A DNA stretch of 64,000 nucleotides from DATFJT01 sp965230755 (GCA_965230755.1 CBDDLT010000015.1:1-64000); one strand, 5' to 3'; counted from the stretch's first letter, positions 28,350 through 38,107 are shown. Notes: generated from the sequence alone by a model not told the origin. Translations and numbers: made by a program.

Positions 28350-30648
28350 ACGTTACTATCATTTTATTACCAGCCTCTGACTTAAACTCCTTCTCTCCTA
28401 ACATGAACAAGACATCCCTATCTGATGAGTTGATTATTTCCATGGATTCCTTACCAAGGCTGATCGATAATTTGGCTCCTCGAAACAACATATTAAAACT
28501 CAGTGATTCCCAATCCTTGGGCAACTGTGGATTAAAGTAAAGTTTGTTGTTCTTGATTCGCATACCGGCAAATCCATATACAATCGTCATCCAGGTACCG
28601 CCCATACTTGTTATATGCAGACCATCGCAAGTATCATTATTATAATCATCTAAATCTAGTCTGGAGGAATTGAGATAAAACTGATAAGCCTTATCATGAT
28701 CACCAATTAATCCTGCCTGTATGGAGTGAATACATGAAGAAAGAGAGGATTCATGTACGGTTAAGGGTTCGTAGAAATCAAAATTTCGCTTTAATTCCTC
28801 TACTGAGTAGAGATGCTCTAAAAACCAAAGGCCCTGCAAGACATCCGCTTGCTTGATATAACAGGAACGCAAAATACGGTCCCAACTCCAATGCTCATGT
28901 ATCGGTCGCTCTTCGATCGGGATATTAGCTATTGGAGCGATTTCCTTGTCGAAAAAACCATCTTGTTGAAGAAAAATTCCCCTGGTCTCGTCCTCTGGAT
29001 AATACATATTCCGTATCAACTTATTCCATTCCTCTCCTTCAGCATTCGTGAAGTCATTTGCACTTAAAAGAGATTCTAATCGGGCTTTATCCTCATCTCG
29101 TAATAAGTCGATACACTCTAGCGTGTATTCCAAGCACCAGGAAGCGATTCTATTCGTATACCAATTATTGTTTACGTTGTTCTCGTATTCATTCGGACCC
29201 GTGACACCCAAAATGACATATTGGTTTTTTTCAGAGGAGAAATTGGCTCTTTGATACCAAAATCTAGAAATGGCTAGTAATACCTCTAATCCTCCTTCCC
29301 AGAGATAACGGTGATCGTCAAAATATCTGATATAATTAAAGATGGCATAAGCAATAGCACCATTTCTATGAATTTCTTCGAACGTAATCTCCCACTCATT
29401 ATGGCATTCCTCACCGTTCATGGTGACCATAGGATAAAGGGCAGCTCCATTTTTGAATCCCAATTTCTCTGCGTTTTCGATGGCTTTGTCCAATTGTGCA
29501 TATCTGTACTTTAACAGATTCAAGGACACTTCTTTGGGAGCAGTGGACATATAAAAAGGAAGACAATAGGCTTCGGTATCCCAATAAGTAGAACCTCCAT
29601 ACTTTTCGCCAGTGAGTCCCTTCGGGCCGATATTCAATCGCTTATCTCTTCCAGAGTAGGTTTGATGCAATTGAAAAATATTGAAACGAATGCCCTGTTG
29701 AGCTTTTAGGTCTCCATCAATCTTGATATCTCCTTCTTCCCATTTCCTAGCCCATTCCAATTTGTGATCTTCCAATAAATCCAGATATCCGGACTCAGCG
29801 GCCTGGTCAACCGTGGTAATGCAGGCTTGAATCAAGTTATCAGAGTCATAGTATAAGGATGAGCAAACAGATACAAACTTGTGTATTCTGATTTTATCTC
29901 CCGGAGAAATATTGATCGTAAACTTATACCCTATTCTTTTATCTTCTTCAATTACAGTTGCAGCTTGAATATCTACAGGATTACCGTTGTGTTCTAAAGC
30001 TAATCTGAGGCCTTCAGCAACTCGAAAAGCAGTCTTCTTCGTCTCCATGCACAGATATGCTTGCTCGGCAGAAGAATCAATTAGATTCCAAAATTTCTCC
30101 TCATAATTGGAATCTGCATTAGAAATATCACCATCAATATCGAGTATGATTTCTAGTTGGCCACTTGCATTGACTGAGCTCAATATATATTGCATCGCGG
30201 CCACCTCGTCGCTATGCATCGATACAAAACGCTCGCTTTCGATATCTAAAATTGCGCCCTCCGACAACTCCACACGAAGCTGTTTCCCAAGCAAACCCTC
30301 TCTCATGTTCAATTCCGACTTAAAATTCGAAACTTTTACTTTGGCTAAGTCTAGTTTTTCTCCATTCAAGCTGCATTTGACACCGGTCCAATTGGGAGCA
30401 TTCAAAACCTTAGCAAAGTATTCCGGATAGCCGTTCTTCCACCATCCCACCTTGGTCTTATCCGGGTAATAAATCCCGGAGATGTAATTACCTTCTAGAG
30501 TACTACCTGAAAAGTATTCTTCAAAATTCGCTCTTTGTCCAAATTTGCCATTACCTATACTAAAAATACTTTCCGATACTTTATTCCACTCCGGACGAAA
30601 TCCCTCTTCAATGATGGACCACTCATCATGTACGATATATTCTTTCAT
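28342..30648 (-). CDS. GH65 maltose phosphorylase
   Basis: The 768-residue cytoplasmic enzyme splits maltose with phosphate into glucose and beta-glucose-1-phosphate. Domains in order are an N-terminal beta-sandwich (to about residue 270), a linker, an (alpha/alpha)6 barrel and a C-terminal beta domain. The catalytic acid falls at E487 in VTGPNEYEN, the same number as in the characterised lactobacillar maltose phosphorylase. STYWDTEAYCLPFY and MNGEECHNEWEITFEEIHR line the sugar site. The next gene upstream is beta-phosphoglucomutase, which consumes its product. Trehalose or kojibiose phosphorylase is less likely in this setting. The ATG follows the pgmB TAG directly. Confidence 0.9.
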   Translation of the reverse strand: MKEYIVHDEWSIIEEGFRPEWNKVSESIFSIGNGKFGQRANFEEYFSGSTLEGNYISGIYYPDKTKVGWWKNGYPEYFAKVLNAPNWTGVKCSLNGEKLDLAKVKVSNFKSELNMREGLLGKQLRVELSEGAILDIESERFVSMHSDEVAAMQYILSSVNASGQLEIILDIDGDISNADSNYEEKFWNLIDSSAEQAYLCMETKKTAFRVAEGLRLALEHNGNPVDIQAATVIEEDKRIGYKFTINISPGDKIRIHKFVSVCSSLYYDSDNLIQACITTVDQAAESGYLDLLEDHKLEWARKWEEGDIKIDGDLKAQQGIRFNIFQLHQTYSGRDKRLNIGPKGLTGEKYGGSTYWDTEAYCLPFYMSTAPKEVSLNLLKYRYAQLDKAIENAEKLGFKNGAALYPMVTMNGEECHNEWEITFEEIHRNGAIAYAIFNYIRYFDDHRYLWEGGLEVLLAISRFWYQRANFSSEKNQYVILGVTGPNEYENNVNNNWYTNRIASWCLEYTLECIDLLRDEDKARLESLLSANDFTNAEGEEWNKLIRNMYYPEDETRGIFLQQDGFFDKEIAPIANIPIEERPIHEHWSWDRILRSCYIKQADVLQGLWFLEHLYSVEELKRNFDFYEPLTVHESSLSSCIHSIQAGLIGDHDKAYQFYLNSSRLDLDDYNNDTCDGLHITSMGGTWMTIVYGFAGMRIKNNKLYFNPQLPKDWESLSFNMLFRGAKLSISLGKESMEIINSSDRDVLFMLGEKEFKSEAGNKMIVTYA

Positions 30649-31344
30649 CTAATTGTTCAAGTTAATTTTGATCAATTCCGATTGATGCATCTTAAATTTT
30701 TCATCAATTTTGGTTAATCCAATATTAGAAAATCCTTCTATCACCCAATTGGCTTCCCCCAAATTGCTTGGAGAGCCCACTCCTATACTAAACATATTTA
30801 CTGAATTCGCAGCTTGAATTCCTGAGATAGAGTCTTCTATGACTGTCACATTTGGATATGGGGTTTCCAAAAAGTCTGCACTGCTCGTAAATACTTGTGG
30901 ATCAGGTTTGGCCTTTTCGACATCATTTCCATCTACAATGCAATCAAAATAGTGCATCAAATTCAGGTTTTCTAATACCATTCGCGCATTCTTACTGGCC
31001 GACCCCAATGCACATCGAATTGGACTCAATTTAATTTCTTCCAATAAATTCAGTATTCCAGGAAGTATTTCTTCTCTACCCATTTCCGAAATGTAATTTC
31101 GATAGATATTGTTCTTGATTTCCATCAATTCCAATTTCTCCTCATCGCCCAGTTCTTGCCCTCCCAATGCTAGTATTTTATCCAAAGAGCGCTTTCTACT
31201 TACGCCCTTTAGGTCTTCGTTGTGCTCTTCATTAAAATCTATATCTAGTTTCTTCGCTATAAACTGCCAGGACAGAAAATGGTATCGCGCAGTATCCACA
31301 ATTACCCCGTCTAAATCAAAGATTATTAAATCCAATTCTGCCAT
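30649..31344 (-). CDS. pgmB: beta-phosphoglucomutase
   Basis: The 231-residue HAD enzyme turns beta-glucose-1-phosphate into glucose-6-phosphate. The nucleophile and acid/base aspartates are in FDLDGVIVDTARYHF. The cap domain has LKGVSRKRSLDKIL, the LxGVxR substrate loop specific to beta-PGM. ALGSASKNA supplies HAD motif II, KAKPDPQVF the motif III lysine and VIEDSISGIQAA motif IV. It is adjacent to the GH65 phosphorylase with no gap, making one metabolic pair. Confidence 0.93.
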   Translation of the reverse strand: MAELDLIIFDLDGVIVDTARYHFLSWQFIAKKLDIDFNEEHNEDLKGVSRKRSLDKILALGGQELGDEEKLELMEIKNNIYRNYISEMGREEILPGILNLLEEIKLSPIRCALGSASKNARMVLENLNLMHYFDCIVDGNDVEKAKPDPQVFTSSADFLETPYPNVTVIEDSISGIQAANSVNMFSIGVGSPSNLGEANWVIEGFSNIGLTKIDEKFKMHQSELIKINLNN

Positions 31345-31384
31345 TATTCCAACTCTTTTAACTCCTGACCTTAAATGTTCTATA

Positions 31385-32764
31385 CTATGAAGGGGTGTAG
31401 CGTATTGCCGACCTCTCCGTAATCAAGAAATTCGACAAACCTGCAACTACCAGAGAAATACCTGCCAAAATCATGGCGTTGATCGTTTGGCTACCCAATA
31501 GATTGCTAAAGAAATTAATTCCTCCAATACTAGCAAAAATCTGCGGGATTACGATAAACATATTAAATATACCCATCATGATTCCCATCTTTTTGGGATT
31601 TACAGAACTTGAAAGCATGGCATAGGGCATGGATAAAATACTTCCCCAAGAAATTCCGATACAAACAAAGCACAAACTAAGGCCAATATAGGACTTTGTA
31701 TAGAACATCATTAAAAAGCCCAATCCACCGATAAGCAGACTAGTCATGTGAACATACTTTCTATTGATGGTTTTTCTACTGGTATATAGAACCAAAAGCA
31801 GTGCAAAAGCCATAGAGCTCAGGCCGTATATGCCCATTGCGGAACCAACCAAATCAGCGGCATGGTTAAAGGCATTCTCTGCAGTTACAAGCGCTTCTTG
31901 AGTATTATTTTGTAAAAATGATTCCGGATTGGGTTTAGGGGATGAGAAAACATGTTCTGTCAATGCAGGCGTCGCCATAGACCACATCGTAAAAAAAGCA
32001 AACCAAGAGAAGAATTGAACCACTCCCAACTTCAGCATGGTCCGCGGCATCGAAAATATATTGTTGAAAATCTCGCCGACTCCTTTTAGGAAGCCCTTGC
32101 TCTCTTCTTTTTCCTTTAGGAAAGCCTCCATATCATCCGGAGGATATTCGGAGGTCGTGAAAACGGTGTATAAAATACTAATCAAGAAAACCAAGCCACC
32201 AATTGCAAAGGCCAACTTAACGTTATTGGGCACTACTCCATCCGGTGCCACAGTAGAAACACCGAGTTGACTGATAAACCAAGGCAAGTTACTGGCAACC
32301 CAGGTTCCAATTCCAATAATAAAGGTTTGAACTACAAACCCATAAGATCGCTGGGAATCAGGAAGTTTATCCGCCACCAAAGCCCTGAATGGTTCCATGC
32401 TAATATTAATGCTCGCGTCCAGGAGCCATAGACATCCGGCGGCCACCCATAATACTGGAGAATGAGGTACAAATATCAGTACTGCACTAGACAACAATGC
32501 TCCGATCAAAAAATAGGGTCTTCTCCTTCCAAAACGGGTCGACCAGGTGCGGTCACTTAGATATCCAATGATGGGTTGAACAATCAGGCCGGTCAAAGGA
32601 GCTGCCAACCAATAGAGCGGAAGATCATCTTTTGCCGCTCCCATGGTTTGAAATATTCTAGACATGAAGCCACCTTGAAGAGCAAATCCGAATTGAATAC
32701 CCAGAAAACCGAAACTCATGTTCCATATTTCCCAAAACCCTAATCTAGGCCTCTTATCTTCCAT
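31385..32764 (-). CDS. MFS maltose/maltodextrin transporter (GPH/SLC45-like)
   Basis: The 459-residue protein has about 12 membrane segments. It begins LGFWEIWNMSFGFLGIQFGF and has the MFS loop motif GYLSDRTWSTRFGRRRPYF between segments 2 and 3. ISWGSILSMPYAMLSSSV in the second half is typical of the sucrose/maltose SLC45-like group. It should carry maltose from periplasm to cytoplasm. As the most upstream gene of the minus-strand locus it may hold the main promoter. No sugar-responsive regulator lies next to it. Confidence 0.88.
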   Translation of the reverse strand: MEDKRPRLGFWEIWNMSFGFLGIQFGFALQGGFMSRIFQTMGAAKDDLPLYWLAAPLTGLIVQPIIGYLSDRTWSTRFGRRRPYFLIGALLSSAVLIFVPHSPVLWVAAGCLWLLDASINISMEPFRALVADKLPDSQRSYGFVVQTFIIGIGTWVASNLPWFISQLGVSTVAPDGVVPNNVKLAFAIGGLVFLISILYTVFTTSEYPPDDMEAFLKEKEESKGFLKGVGEIFNNIFSMPRTMLKLGVVQFFSWFAFFTMWSMATPALTEHVFSSPKPNPESFLQNNTQEALVTAENAFNHAADLVGSAMGIYGLSSMAFALLLVLYTSRKTINRKYVHMTSLLIGGLGFLMMFYTKSYIGLSLCFVCIGISWGSILSMPYAMLSSSVNPKKMGIMMGIFNMFIVIPQIFASIGGINFFSNLLGSQTINAMILAGISLVVAGLSNFLITERSAIRYTPS

Positions 32765-32820
32765 GTCATATAAATTTGAAAAAAAAGCTAATTTAAGAAT
32801 TATATTTAGACTGTCTACAC

Positions 32821-34098
32821 TTAGACCGAACTGCTATTTTGCGGCTGACTCCATTCGCTGAAATATATTCCATTTGGATCATATTTCTTTCTTAAATAAT
32901 CGAGTTGAGCCATTTGGTCTTTCTTTCCCTCAGGTCCTTGACCGGCTAATAATTGCCAATTGACCCAATTACTACAAGGGTCATAATCCAGCAAATACTC
33001 TTCGAAAAGCTCAGCACCTATACGCCAGTCTAATTGTAAAATTTCTATCAGGTATCTGGCGAAGTACTCCCGGGCAAATCTAGGAACAAAACCCGTTGCT
33101 TTCAATTGACTAAGAATGGCGTTTACAAATTCGTCATCGGTTCTGGCACTAATTAAGCTCGCAATTTTTTCTTCAGATCTTGATCCTGCAATTTCATTAT
33201 TCTTTTTTATCCCGGACTTGTGGAATATTAGGTCGCCATATTTTTTGCCAATAAGCCTCATATAATCCCTTAGCAGCAAATCCTGAACTACATCCAATTT
33301 CAAAAAGTCCTTATTCTTACCCCTAAAAGCGTTTTTTAGCTGATAGTAAACCAATTTTGAAGAAAGACACCCTTGGGATAAATAAGGCGACAGATGCGGT
33401 TTAGAATAACCAGAATTGGGGCAATACTGCAGCAACTCTTCTTTGAAGTACTCCAACCTTTTCAATGCTTCATGCTCTCCTCCTTTTAAGGATTCGGAGC
33501 GAATAGAAATACCGGGAATAGTGCCAACCTCAAGTCTGACCATCGGTCGTACGACTTGATCTTCACTAGGACTTGGAAATGGCTCTCGAATCGGCACGAA
33601 CTGTTCTACTTCCTTTCTGAAGTTGGTAAAATTATCGGGAACATGAGTCACGGGAAAGGGAAGATCAGCCGTGTAAAGCAACATTTTTCCGCGGAAATAA
33701 CGAAGCTCCTGACCAATTGTCCAGAGCTTTCTCTCCAAGCTTTCTTGGATTAATACTTCATCTGTTGTTCTTTCCCGATTGCATAAAACACACTTACTTT
33801 CTACTTCACGAGCTAGTTCAAATATTTCTTGAACCGTATTCCCTTTTCTGATGATCAGAGATAGTCCTATTTCTTGAAGAGATTGAGATAACTGCTCTAC
33901 ACATTCTACAATAAACTTCTTTCGGAGTTGACCAATTCTTCTAAATCCAAAAGGACTTTTTTCTTCGAACCATTTGTCTTCGAAAACAAAAACGGGATAT
34001 ATTTCGGCACCGGTTTGAACAGCCTCTGTCAGGGCTTCATTATCATGAAGTCGCAGGTCATTTCGAAACCATAGAATATATCTTTTGTTCTTATACAT
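32821..34098 (-). CDS. cryptochrome/photolyase family protein, CRY-DASH type
   Basis: From ATG at 34098 the protein has 425 residues; an upstream TTG at 34122 would add eight. The antenna-binding N-domain starts ILWFRNDLRLHDN. DLPFPVTHVPDNFTNFRKEVE matches the DASH-type linker. The FAD domain shows KPHLSPYLSQGCLS, FVPRFAREYFARYL and DWRIGAELFEEYLLDYDP, followed by NWVNWQLLAG. CRY-DASH proteins repair cyclobutane dimers in single-stranded DNA and may sense blue light. The usual extended C-terminal tail is short. It lies divergent to the SCO operon. Confidence 0.85.
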   Translation of the reverse strand: MYKNKRYILWFRNDLRLHDNEALTEAVQTGAEIYPVFVFEDKWFEEKSPFGFRRIGQLRKKFIVECVEQLSQSLQEIGLSLIIRKGNTVQEIFELAREVESKCVLCNRERTTDEVLIQESLERKLWTIGQELRYFRGKMLLYTADLPFPVTHVPDNFTNFRKEVEQFVPIREPFPSPSEDQVVRPMVRLEVGTIPGISIRSESLKGGEHEALKRLEYFKEELLQYCPNSGYSKPHLSPYLSQGCLSSKLVYYQLKNAFRGKNKDFLKLDVVQDLLLRDYMRLIGKKYGDLIFHKSGIKKNNEIAGSRSEEKIASLISARTDDEFVNAILSQLKATGFVPRFAREYFARYLIEILQLDWRIGAELFEEYLLDYDPCSNWVNWQLLAGQGPEGKKDQMAQLDYLRKKYDPNGIYFSEWSQPQNSSSV

Positions 34099-34138
34099 GA
34101 ATCCAAGTTCAATATCAGACAAATTGAGGATATGCCAT

Positions 34139-34146
34139 CAATTTTA
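34139..34146 (-). promoter_or_regulatory. candidate -7 box TAAAATTG for the photolyase
   Basis: The octamer matches the Bacteroidota -7 consensus TAnnTTTG at 7 of 8 positions and would give a leader of about 34 bases before the ATG at 34098. No clear -33 TTG is seen. Confidence 0.35.
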
Positions 34147-34161
34147 CATCAAAAAATGCCA

Positions 34162-34169
34162 TAAAATTG
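34162..34169 (+). promoter_or_regulatory. candidate -7 box TAAAATTG for the lipoprotein-SCO1-cytochrome operon
   Basis: This is the same octamer in the opposite orientation, 15 bases from the photolyase box. It would give about 30 bases of leader before ATG 34206. It also decides against the ORF start at 34167, which lies inside it. Confidence 0.35.
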
Positions 34170-34205
34170 ATCTTTTTTGTTAATTCGCAATCGAAATATA
34201 AAGCT

Positions 34206-34637
34206 ATGAGAAAAGAATCCCATTTTATCTTTCTATGTGTTGCCCTCCTCTCTTCATTTCTATTTACTCTATCATGTAAACAAGAAAAAACCGAATTGGA
34301 TGTGTTGTATGATGAAGTCATGGAAATCCATGATGACGTAATGCCTAAAATGAGTAATATTAGAAAGGAGATTAAGAAGGCCAACAAATTAATCAAGGAC
34401 ACCCCATCCATGAGCTCCGATGATTCTCTTCAATTGAACCAGATTCTAAGTGATCTCAAGAAATCGGAAAAAGCGATGTGGGATTGGATGCATGAATTCG
34501 ATAAAAAGAAGGCCAAAGGAGAAAACGGAAAAGCATATCTATTGGATGAAAAAATCAGCATATCTAATGTCAGGAATTTAATGTTAAGCAGTCTGGAAAA
34601 AAGTAATTCGTATCATGAGAACAAAAACGATCAATAG
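34206..34637 (+). CDS. small coiled-coil lipoprotein of unknown function
   Basis: From ATG 34206 the protein has 143 residues and a lipobox FTLSC. The mature part is charged and helical (VLYDEVMEIHDDVMPKMSNI, then KEIKKANKLIKD and LNQILSDLKKSEKAMWDWM). It is likely a helical bundle in the periplasm. I do not recognise a named family with confidence; similar small proteins occur next to SCO genes in Bacteroidota. Its 3' end overlaps SCO1 by 23 bases, so the two are co-translated. A role near cytochrome oxidase assembly is inferred from context only. Confidence 0.7.
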   Translation: MRKESHFIFLCVALLSSFLFTLSCKQEKTELDVLYDEVMEIHDDVMPKMSNIRKEIKKANKLIKDTPSMSSDDSLQLNQILSDLKKSEKAMWDWMHEFDKKKAKGENGKAYLLDEKISISNVRNLMLSSLEKSNSYHENKNDQ

Positions 34638-35256
34638 ACTCAGTCAATTTCTTTTTTTCTCCCTAATACTCATTGGATCTTGTGCTCCACCGCAAGAGTC
34701 GGGACCGCTTCCTTTTATGGGCAGGCATGAGTACGTGGGAACAGATACCATACTCTATACGGTTCCGGATTTTGACTTGGTCGATCAGGAGGGAAGATCC
34801 GTTAACAAGAGTAGTTTGCAAAGTCATATCTATGTCGTAGATGATTTTTTCACTTCTTGTCCTACAATTTGCCCTAAAGTGAAACAACAGGAATTGAGAT
34901 TGGCAGAACAATTCAGCGATGAAGATCGTCTTAAGTTTTTATCTATTAGTATAGATTATATCAGAGATAGTGTTCCCCGGTTGAAGGACTATGCTGAAAA
35001 GCTTGAAATAGATTCGGATCAGTGGCATTTATGCACCGGCGACCAGGATCATATTTACGATATTGTTGAAGGCTTTTTTCTTATAGCCATAGACTCGACA
35101 GATGCTCCCGGAGGATTTGACCATAGTGGTGCGTTAATATTAGTTGACTCGGATCATCACATCCGAGCCGTTGGAGATGGCACAGATCCTGAATCCGTCG
35201 ATCAGTTTAAATTGAAAATAGATCGATTACTGAAGGAGATGGATAATTCGAATTAA
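34615..35256 (+). CDS. SCO1/SenC-family copper chaperone
   Basis: The 213-residue lipoprotein (LIGSC) has a thioredoxin fold. The copper-binding CPTIC motif follows VVDDFFTS, and the third ligand is in GGFDHSG. It delivers copper to or reduces the CuA site of cytochrome oxidase. The start at 34615 lies within the upstream gene; later ATGs would lose the signal peptide. Its stop shares a base with the next ATG (TAATG). Confidence 0.92.
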   Translation: MRTKTINRLSQFLFFSLILIGSCAPPQESGPLPFMGRHEYVGTDTILYTVPDFDLVDQEGRSVNKSSLQSHIYVVDDFFTSCPTICPKVKQQELRLAEQFSDEDRLKFLSISIDYIRDSVPRLKDYAEKLEIDSDQWHLCTGDQDHIYDIVEGFFLIAIDSTDAPGGFDHSGALILVDSDHHIRAVGDGTDPESVDQFKLKIDRLLKEMDNSN

Positions 35257-35675
35257 TGCGCGCTTTATTCATTCCATTTCTAGGTCTAAGCCTTATCTTT
35301 TTTACTGTAAATTCTTGCAGCATTTTCGACCAAGGATCTCAAGGGAAAAATTTATATGAGTTCTACTGCTCAAGCTGTCATATGCAAGATGGCCAAGGCC
35401 TGAAATCCCTGTACCCTCCAGTTGCTCAATCCGATTACCTCACTGAAAATATCAATTCCCTGGCCTGCATAATTCGATATGGCATCAATGATACTATACA
35501 AGTTAATGGCAGGACTTATAATAATCCAATGGTAGGAATTCCAAAACTCAACGATGTGGAAATAGCCAATGTAATCAACTATATATTACAAGATTTAAAC
35601 GGTCAGAAGGAATTCTTCATATCGCCTAAAAACATAGAAACTCAGCTTTCTAAATGCAATAACTCCCAAGATTAA
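35256..35675 (+). CDS. monohaem c-type cytochrome
   Basis: The 139-residue protein has a lipoprotein-like signal (VNSC) and one haem site CSSCH near residue 43. GRTYNNPMVGI supplies the probable axial methionine. The block IANVINYILQDL is the C-terminal helix of class I cytochrome c. It is translationally coupled to SCO1, so it likely donates electrons to a terminal oxidase. It ends 14 bases before the convergent receptor gene. Confidence 0.9.
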   Translation: MRALFIPFLGLSLIFFTVNSCSIFDQGSQGKNLYEFYCSSCHMQDGQGLKSLYPPVAQSDYLTENINSLACIIRYGINDTIQVNGRTYNNPMVGIPKLNDVEIANVINYILQDLNGQKEFFISPKNIETQLSKCNNSQD

Positions 35676-35689
35676 CGCTTGACTTGACA

Positions 35690-37960
35690 CTAGAATCTGA
35701 ATGTCACCCCTAAACTAGGAATGATAGGCAACTGATCTACCCTCTCGTATTCTATTCGATCAAAAAAGAAGATGTTATCCCTGTCGTAAGCATTGGTAAC
35801 ACTTGCTATGATATCCATAGAAGTATACTTGCTGAATTTGAATTTTCTCTTCAATGTCAAATCAAGTCTGTGGTAGTAAGGAAGCCTTCCTCCATTGATC
35901 TTCTCGTCGTAAATAATACCTAAGTCAGGATTCTCAGTTTCTACATCGGAATTGACACCATCTTCAAACTGATTGCTTCCATAAAAACCTTGAGTCAAAG
36001 TAAATGGAAATCCTGAACCCAAATTCCACCTTGCACTTGCTTCCCACTGATTTTCCAAACCATAAGAATAACTCACCAAAATATTGGCATTGTGTCTTCT
36101 ATCAAAATTGGTGTAATAGGTTTGATCACCATTGTCTCTCTCCACCATTCCTAAAGAATAAGTGGTCCAAATGTAAAGGTCTCCGGCATCGTGCTTCAAG
36201 CTAAAATCAATACCTCTTGCATCTCCAACCTCTGTAATATAATCTCTCTCATCCGGAGATCTCTTGTTTCTGTTGAGGTTAATGATCTGTGAAAAGTCCT
36301 TGATATAGGGCTCAATATTGACCGTAGTAAATTTGCCTAGATCAATTTCCAACCCAATAACTGCGTGCTTAGAAAGTTGTAAATTATTGCTTAATGCGTT
36401 ATTGGTACCCGGTTCGAATAACTCCTCTTCCGGTCCGGTTAAAATACCGTAAAACAAGTTCACTACATCTCTGTCATTAGATGTACTCAATAGGTTTTGG
36501 CTATAGAATCCACCTCCTGCTTTGATTCTCAAATTATCACTGATATTATACTTTATACCCAGTCTTGGTTCCGCTCTCGAAATACCTTGAGCGTTGTAAT
36601 ATTGAAACCTCACACCAGGTTCGATCACCAATCCGCCGATAACTTGACGATAATTGATGAAGGCACCTATCTCATTAGTATTTTGCTCACTCCCAACATC
36701 AATTCCGCTAAAATTCACAAATTGGAAATCCGTATTGATTCCCGCCAATTCGAATCCGTAATTGATCTCTCGATTATTACCAAAAGAATTGAAGTCAAGA
36801 CCTATTTCGAAGCTATTAATGGAGCTATTTCTTGTGTTGCCATCTCCTTCATCGATACCGATCTCATATCCTGAAAAGTTGAATTTTCCATTCACAACCA
36901 TATTATTAGCTCTTGGGATCAGTGAGAAGTTCAGTCCTCCCCCACTACTGTTCCAGTCAATTTGCGCGACTTGATCAAAGTTTACATCATCGGTAAAATT
37001 AAATCCGAAAACGTCCAATTGGCTACCATTTCCACCATTAAAGGACATCTTAGCATAGATATCCTGATGTTCGAATGGTAGACCTAGAGAGTCCGAAGCG
37101 TACTCATAAAGTGTTTTGGAAGTCTCTTGAATAATAGACTTCTTACCAGTTACAAGATAAGATACACTTCGACCTGATTCTTTATCCAATTTTAGCAAAG
37201 GGCCTTCCAAAAGTACTTTACCCTGAAAAGGACTCAAGGATACCAATCCACCAAATCTATTGGCATTTCCATCTCTCGTTGTGATATCTACAATAGCCGA
37301 TGTTCTACTTCCGTATTCCGAACCAAATCCAGCGGTGTAAACATCGATATTTCTTATAGCCTCTGTCTCGAATACTGAGAAGAATCCAATCGAGTGAAAA
37401 GGATTATAGATGGTCATTCCATCCATTAAAATTTTGTTCTGTATTGGCGTTCCACCCCTAATATACAATTGACCTCCCTGGTCCCCAGTAAAAATAACCC
37501 CAGGTAGAACAGGTAGATATTGTGCTATGTCAGGCTCACCTCCAGTGGCGGGAAGAAGCTTTATCTCCTCACTACTCACACTGAGTTTGGAAATGGTAAC
37601 CTCATTTTGTGCGATTTCCTTTCTCCCAGTTACATTGACCGTCTGAAGCTGTAACCCGGATGGATTCATATAGAATTTGTCGTAAAAAATCTGGTCTTTT
37701 CGAAGAGAAACCTCAACGACCAAACTATCGTAACCCAAGTATCTAAAAAGTAAACTATATTTTCCTTCGTCCAGATTAGAAACAACAAAGAAGCCGTTAT
37801 CATCGGTTACAGCACCCTTGGTAGTCCCTTGAATCAGCACGTTTCCGAAGATGATGGGCTCTCCTGTTTCGCTGTCATAGACATTTCCTCGAATTGAGGC
37901 ATTTTGTGCCATACACATGACAGCAATGAAAACAATAATAGCAGTAAAAATATATTTCAT
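35690..37960 (-). CDS. TonB-dependent receptor with carboxypeptidase-regulatory-like domain
   Basis: The 756-residue protein has a signal peptide ending MCMAQ, then a carboxypeptidase-regulatory-like domain (GNVYDSETGEPIIFGNVLIQ, residues 24-105), a plug (GGQLYIRGGTPIQNKILMDG) and a barrel ending LGVTFRF with the terminal Phe expected for BAM. It has no SusD partner beside it, so it is of the single-component type for siderophores, metals, peptides or similar. The substrate is unknown. It is monocistronic, convergent to the cytochrome gene. Confidence 0.9.
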   Translation of the reverse strand: MKYIFTAIIVFIAVMCMAQNASIRGNVYDSETGEPIIFGNVLIQGTTKGAVTDDNGFFVVSNLDEGKYSLLFRYLGYDSLVVEVSLRKDQIFYDKFYMNPSGLQLQTVNVTGRKEIAQNEVTISKLSVSSEEIKLLPATGGEPDIAQYLPVLPGVIFTGDQGGQLYIRGGTPIQNKILMDGMTIYNPFHSIGFFSVFETEAIRNIDVYTAGFGSEYGSRTSAIVDITTRDGNANRFGGLVSLSPFQGKVLLEGPLLKLDKESGRSVSYLVTGKKSIIQETSKTLYEYASDSLGLPFEHQDIYAKMSFNGGNGSQLDVFGFNFTDDVNFDQVAQIDWNSSGGGLNFSLIPRANNMVVNGKFNFSGYEIGIDEGDGNTRNSSINSFEIGLDFNSFGNNREINYGFELAGINTDFQFVNFSGIDVGSEQNTNEIGAFINYRQVIGGLVIEPGVRFQYYNAQGISRAEPRLGIKYNISDNLRIKAGGGFYSQNLLSTSNDRDVVNLFYGILTGPEEELFEPGTNNALSNNLQLSKHAVIGLEIDLGKFTTVNIEPYIKDFSQIINLNRNKRSPDERDYITEVGDARGIDFSLKHDAGDLYIWTTYSLGMVERDNGDQTYYTNFDRRHNANILVSYSYGLENQWEASARWNLGSGFPFTLTQGFYGSNQFEDGVNSDVETENPDLGIIYDEKINGGRLPYYHRLDLTLKRKFKFSKYTSMDIIASVTNAYDRDNIFFFDRIEYERVDQLPIIPSLGVTFRF

Positions 37961-38107
37961 GGTTTATTCGCTTTGAGCCCCAAATATAAAATAAAAGTAT
38001 AAGTCACAAGGACCTGATTCCAAAATGTACTCATAAAAAGATCTTACAAAAATATTGATCGACAGTATTGTTCAAAATATCGACGATCATCAATAATCTC
38101 TTTATTA

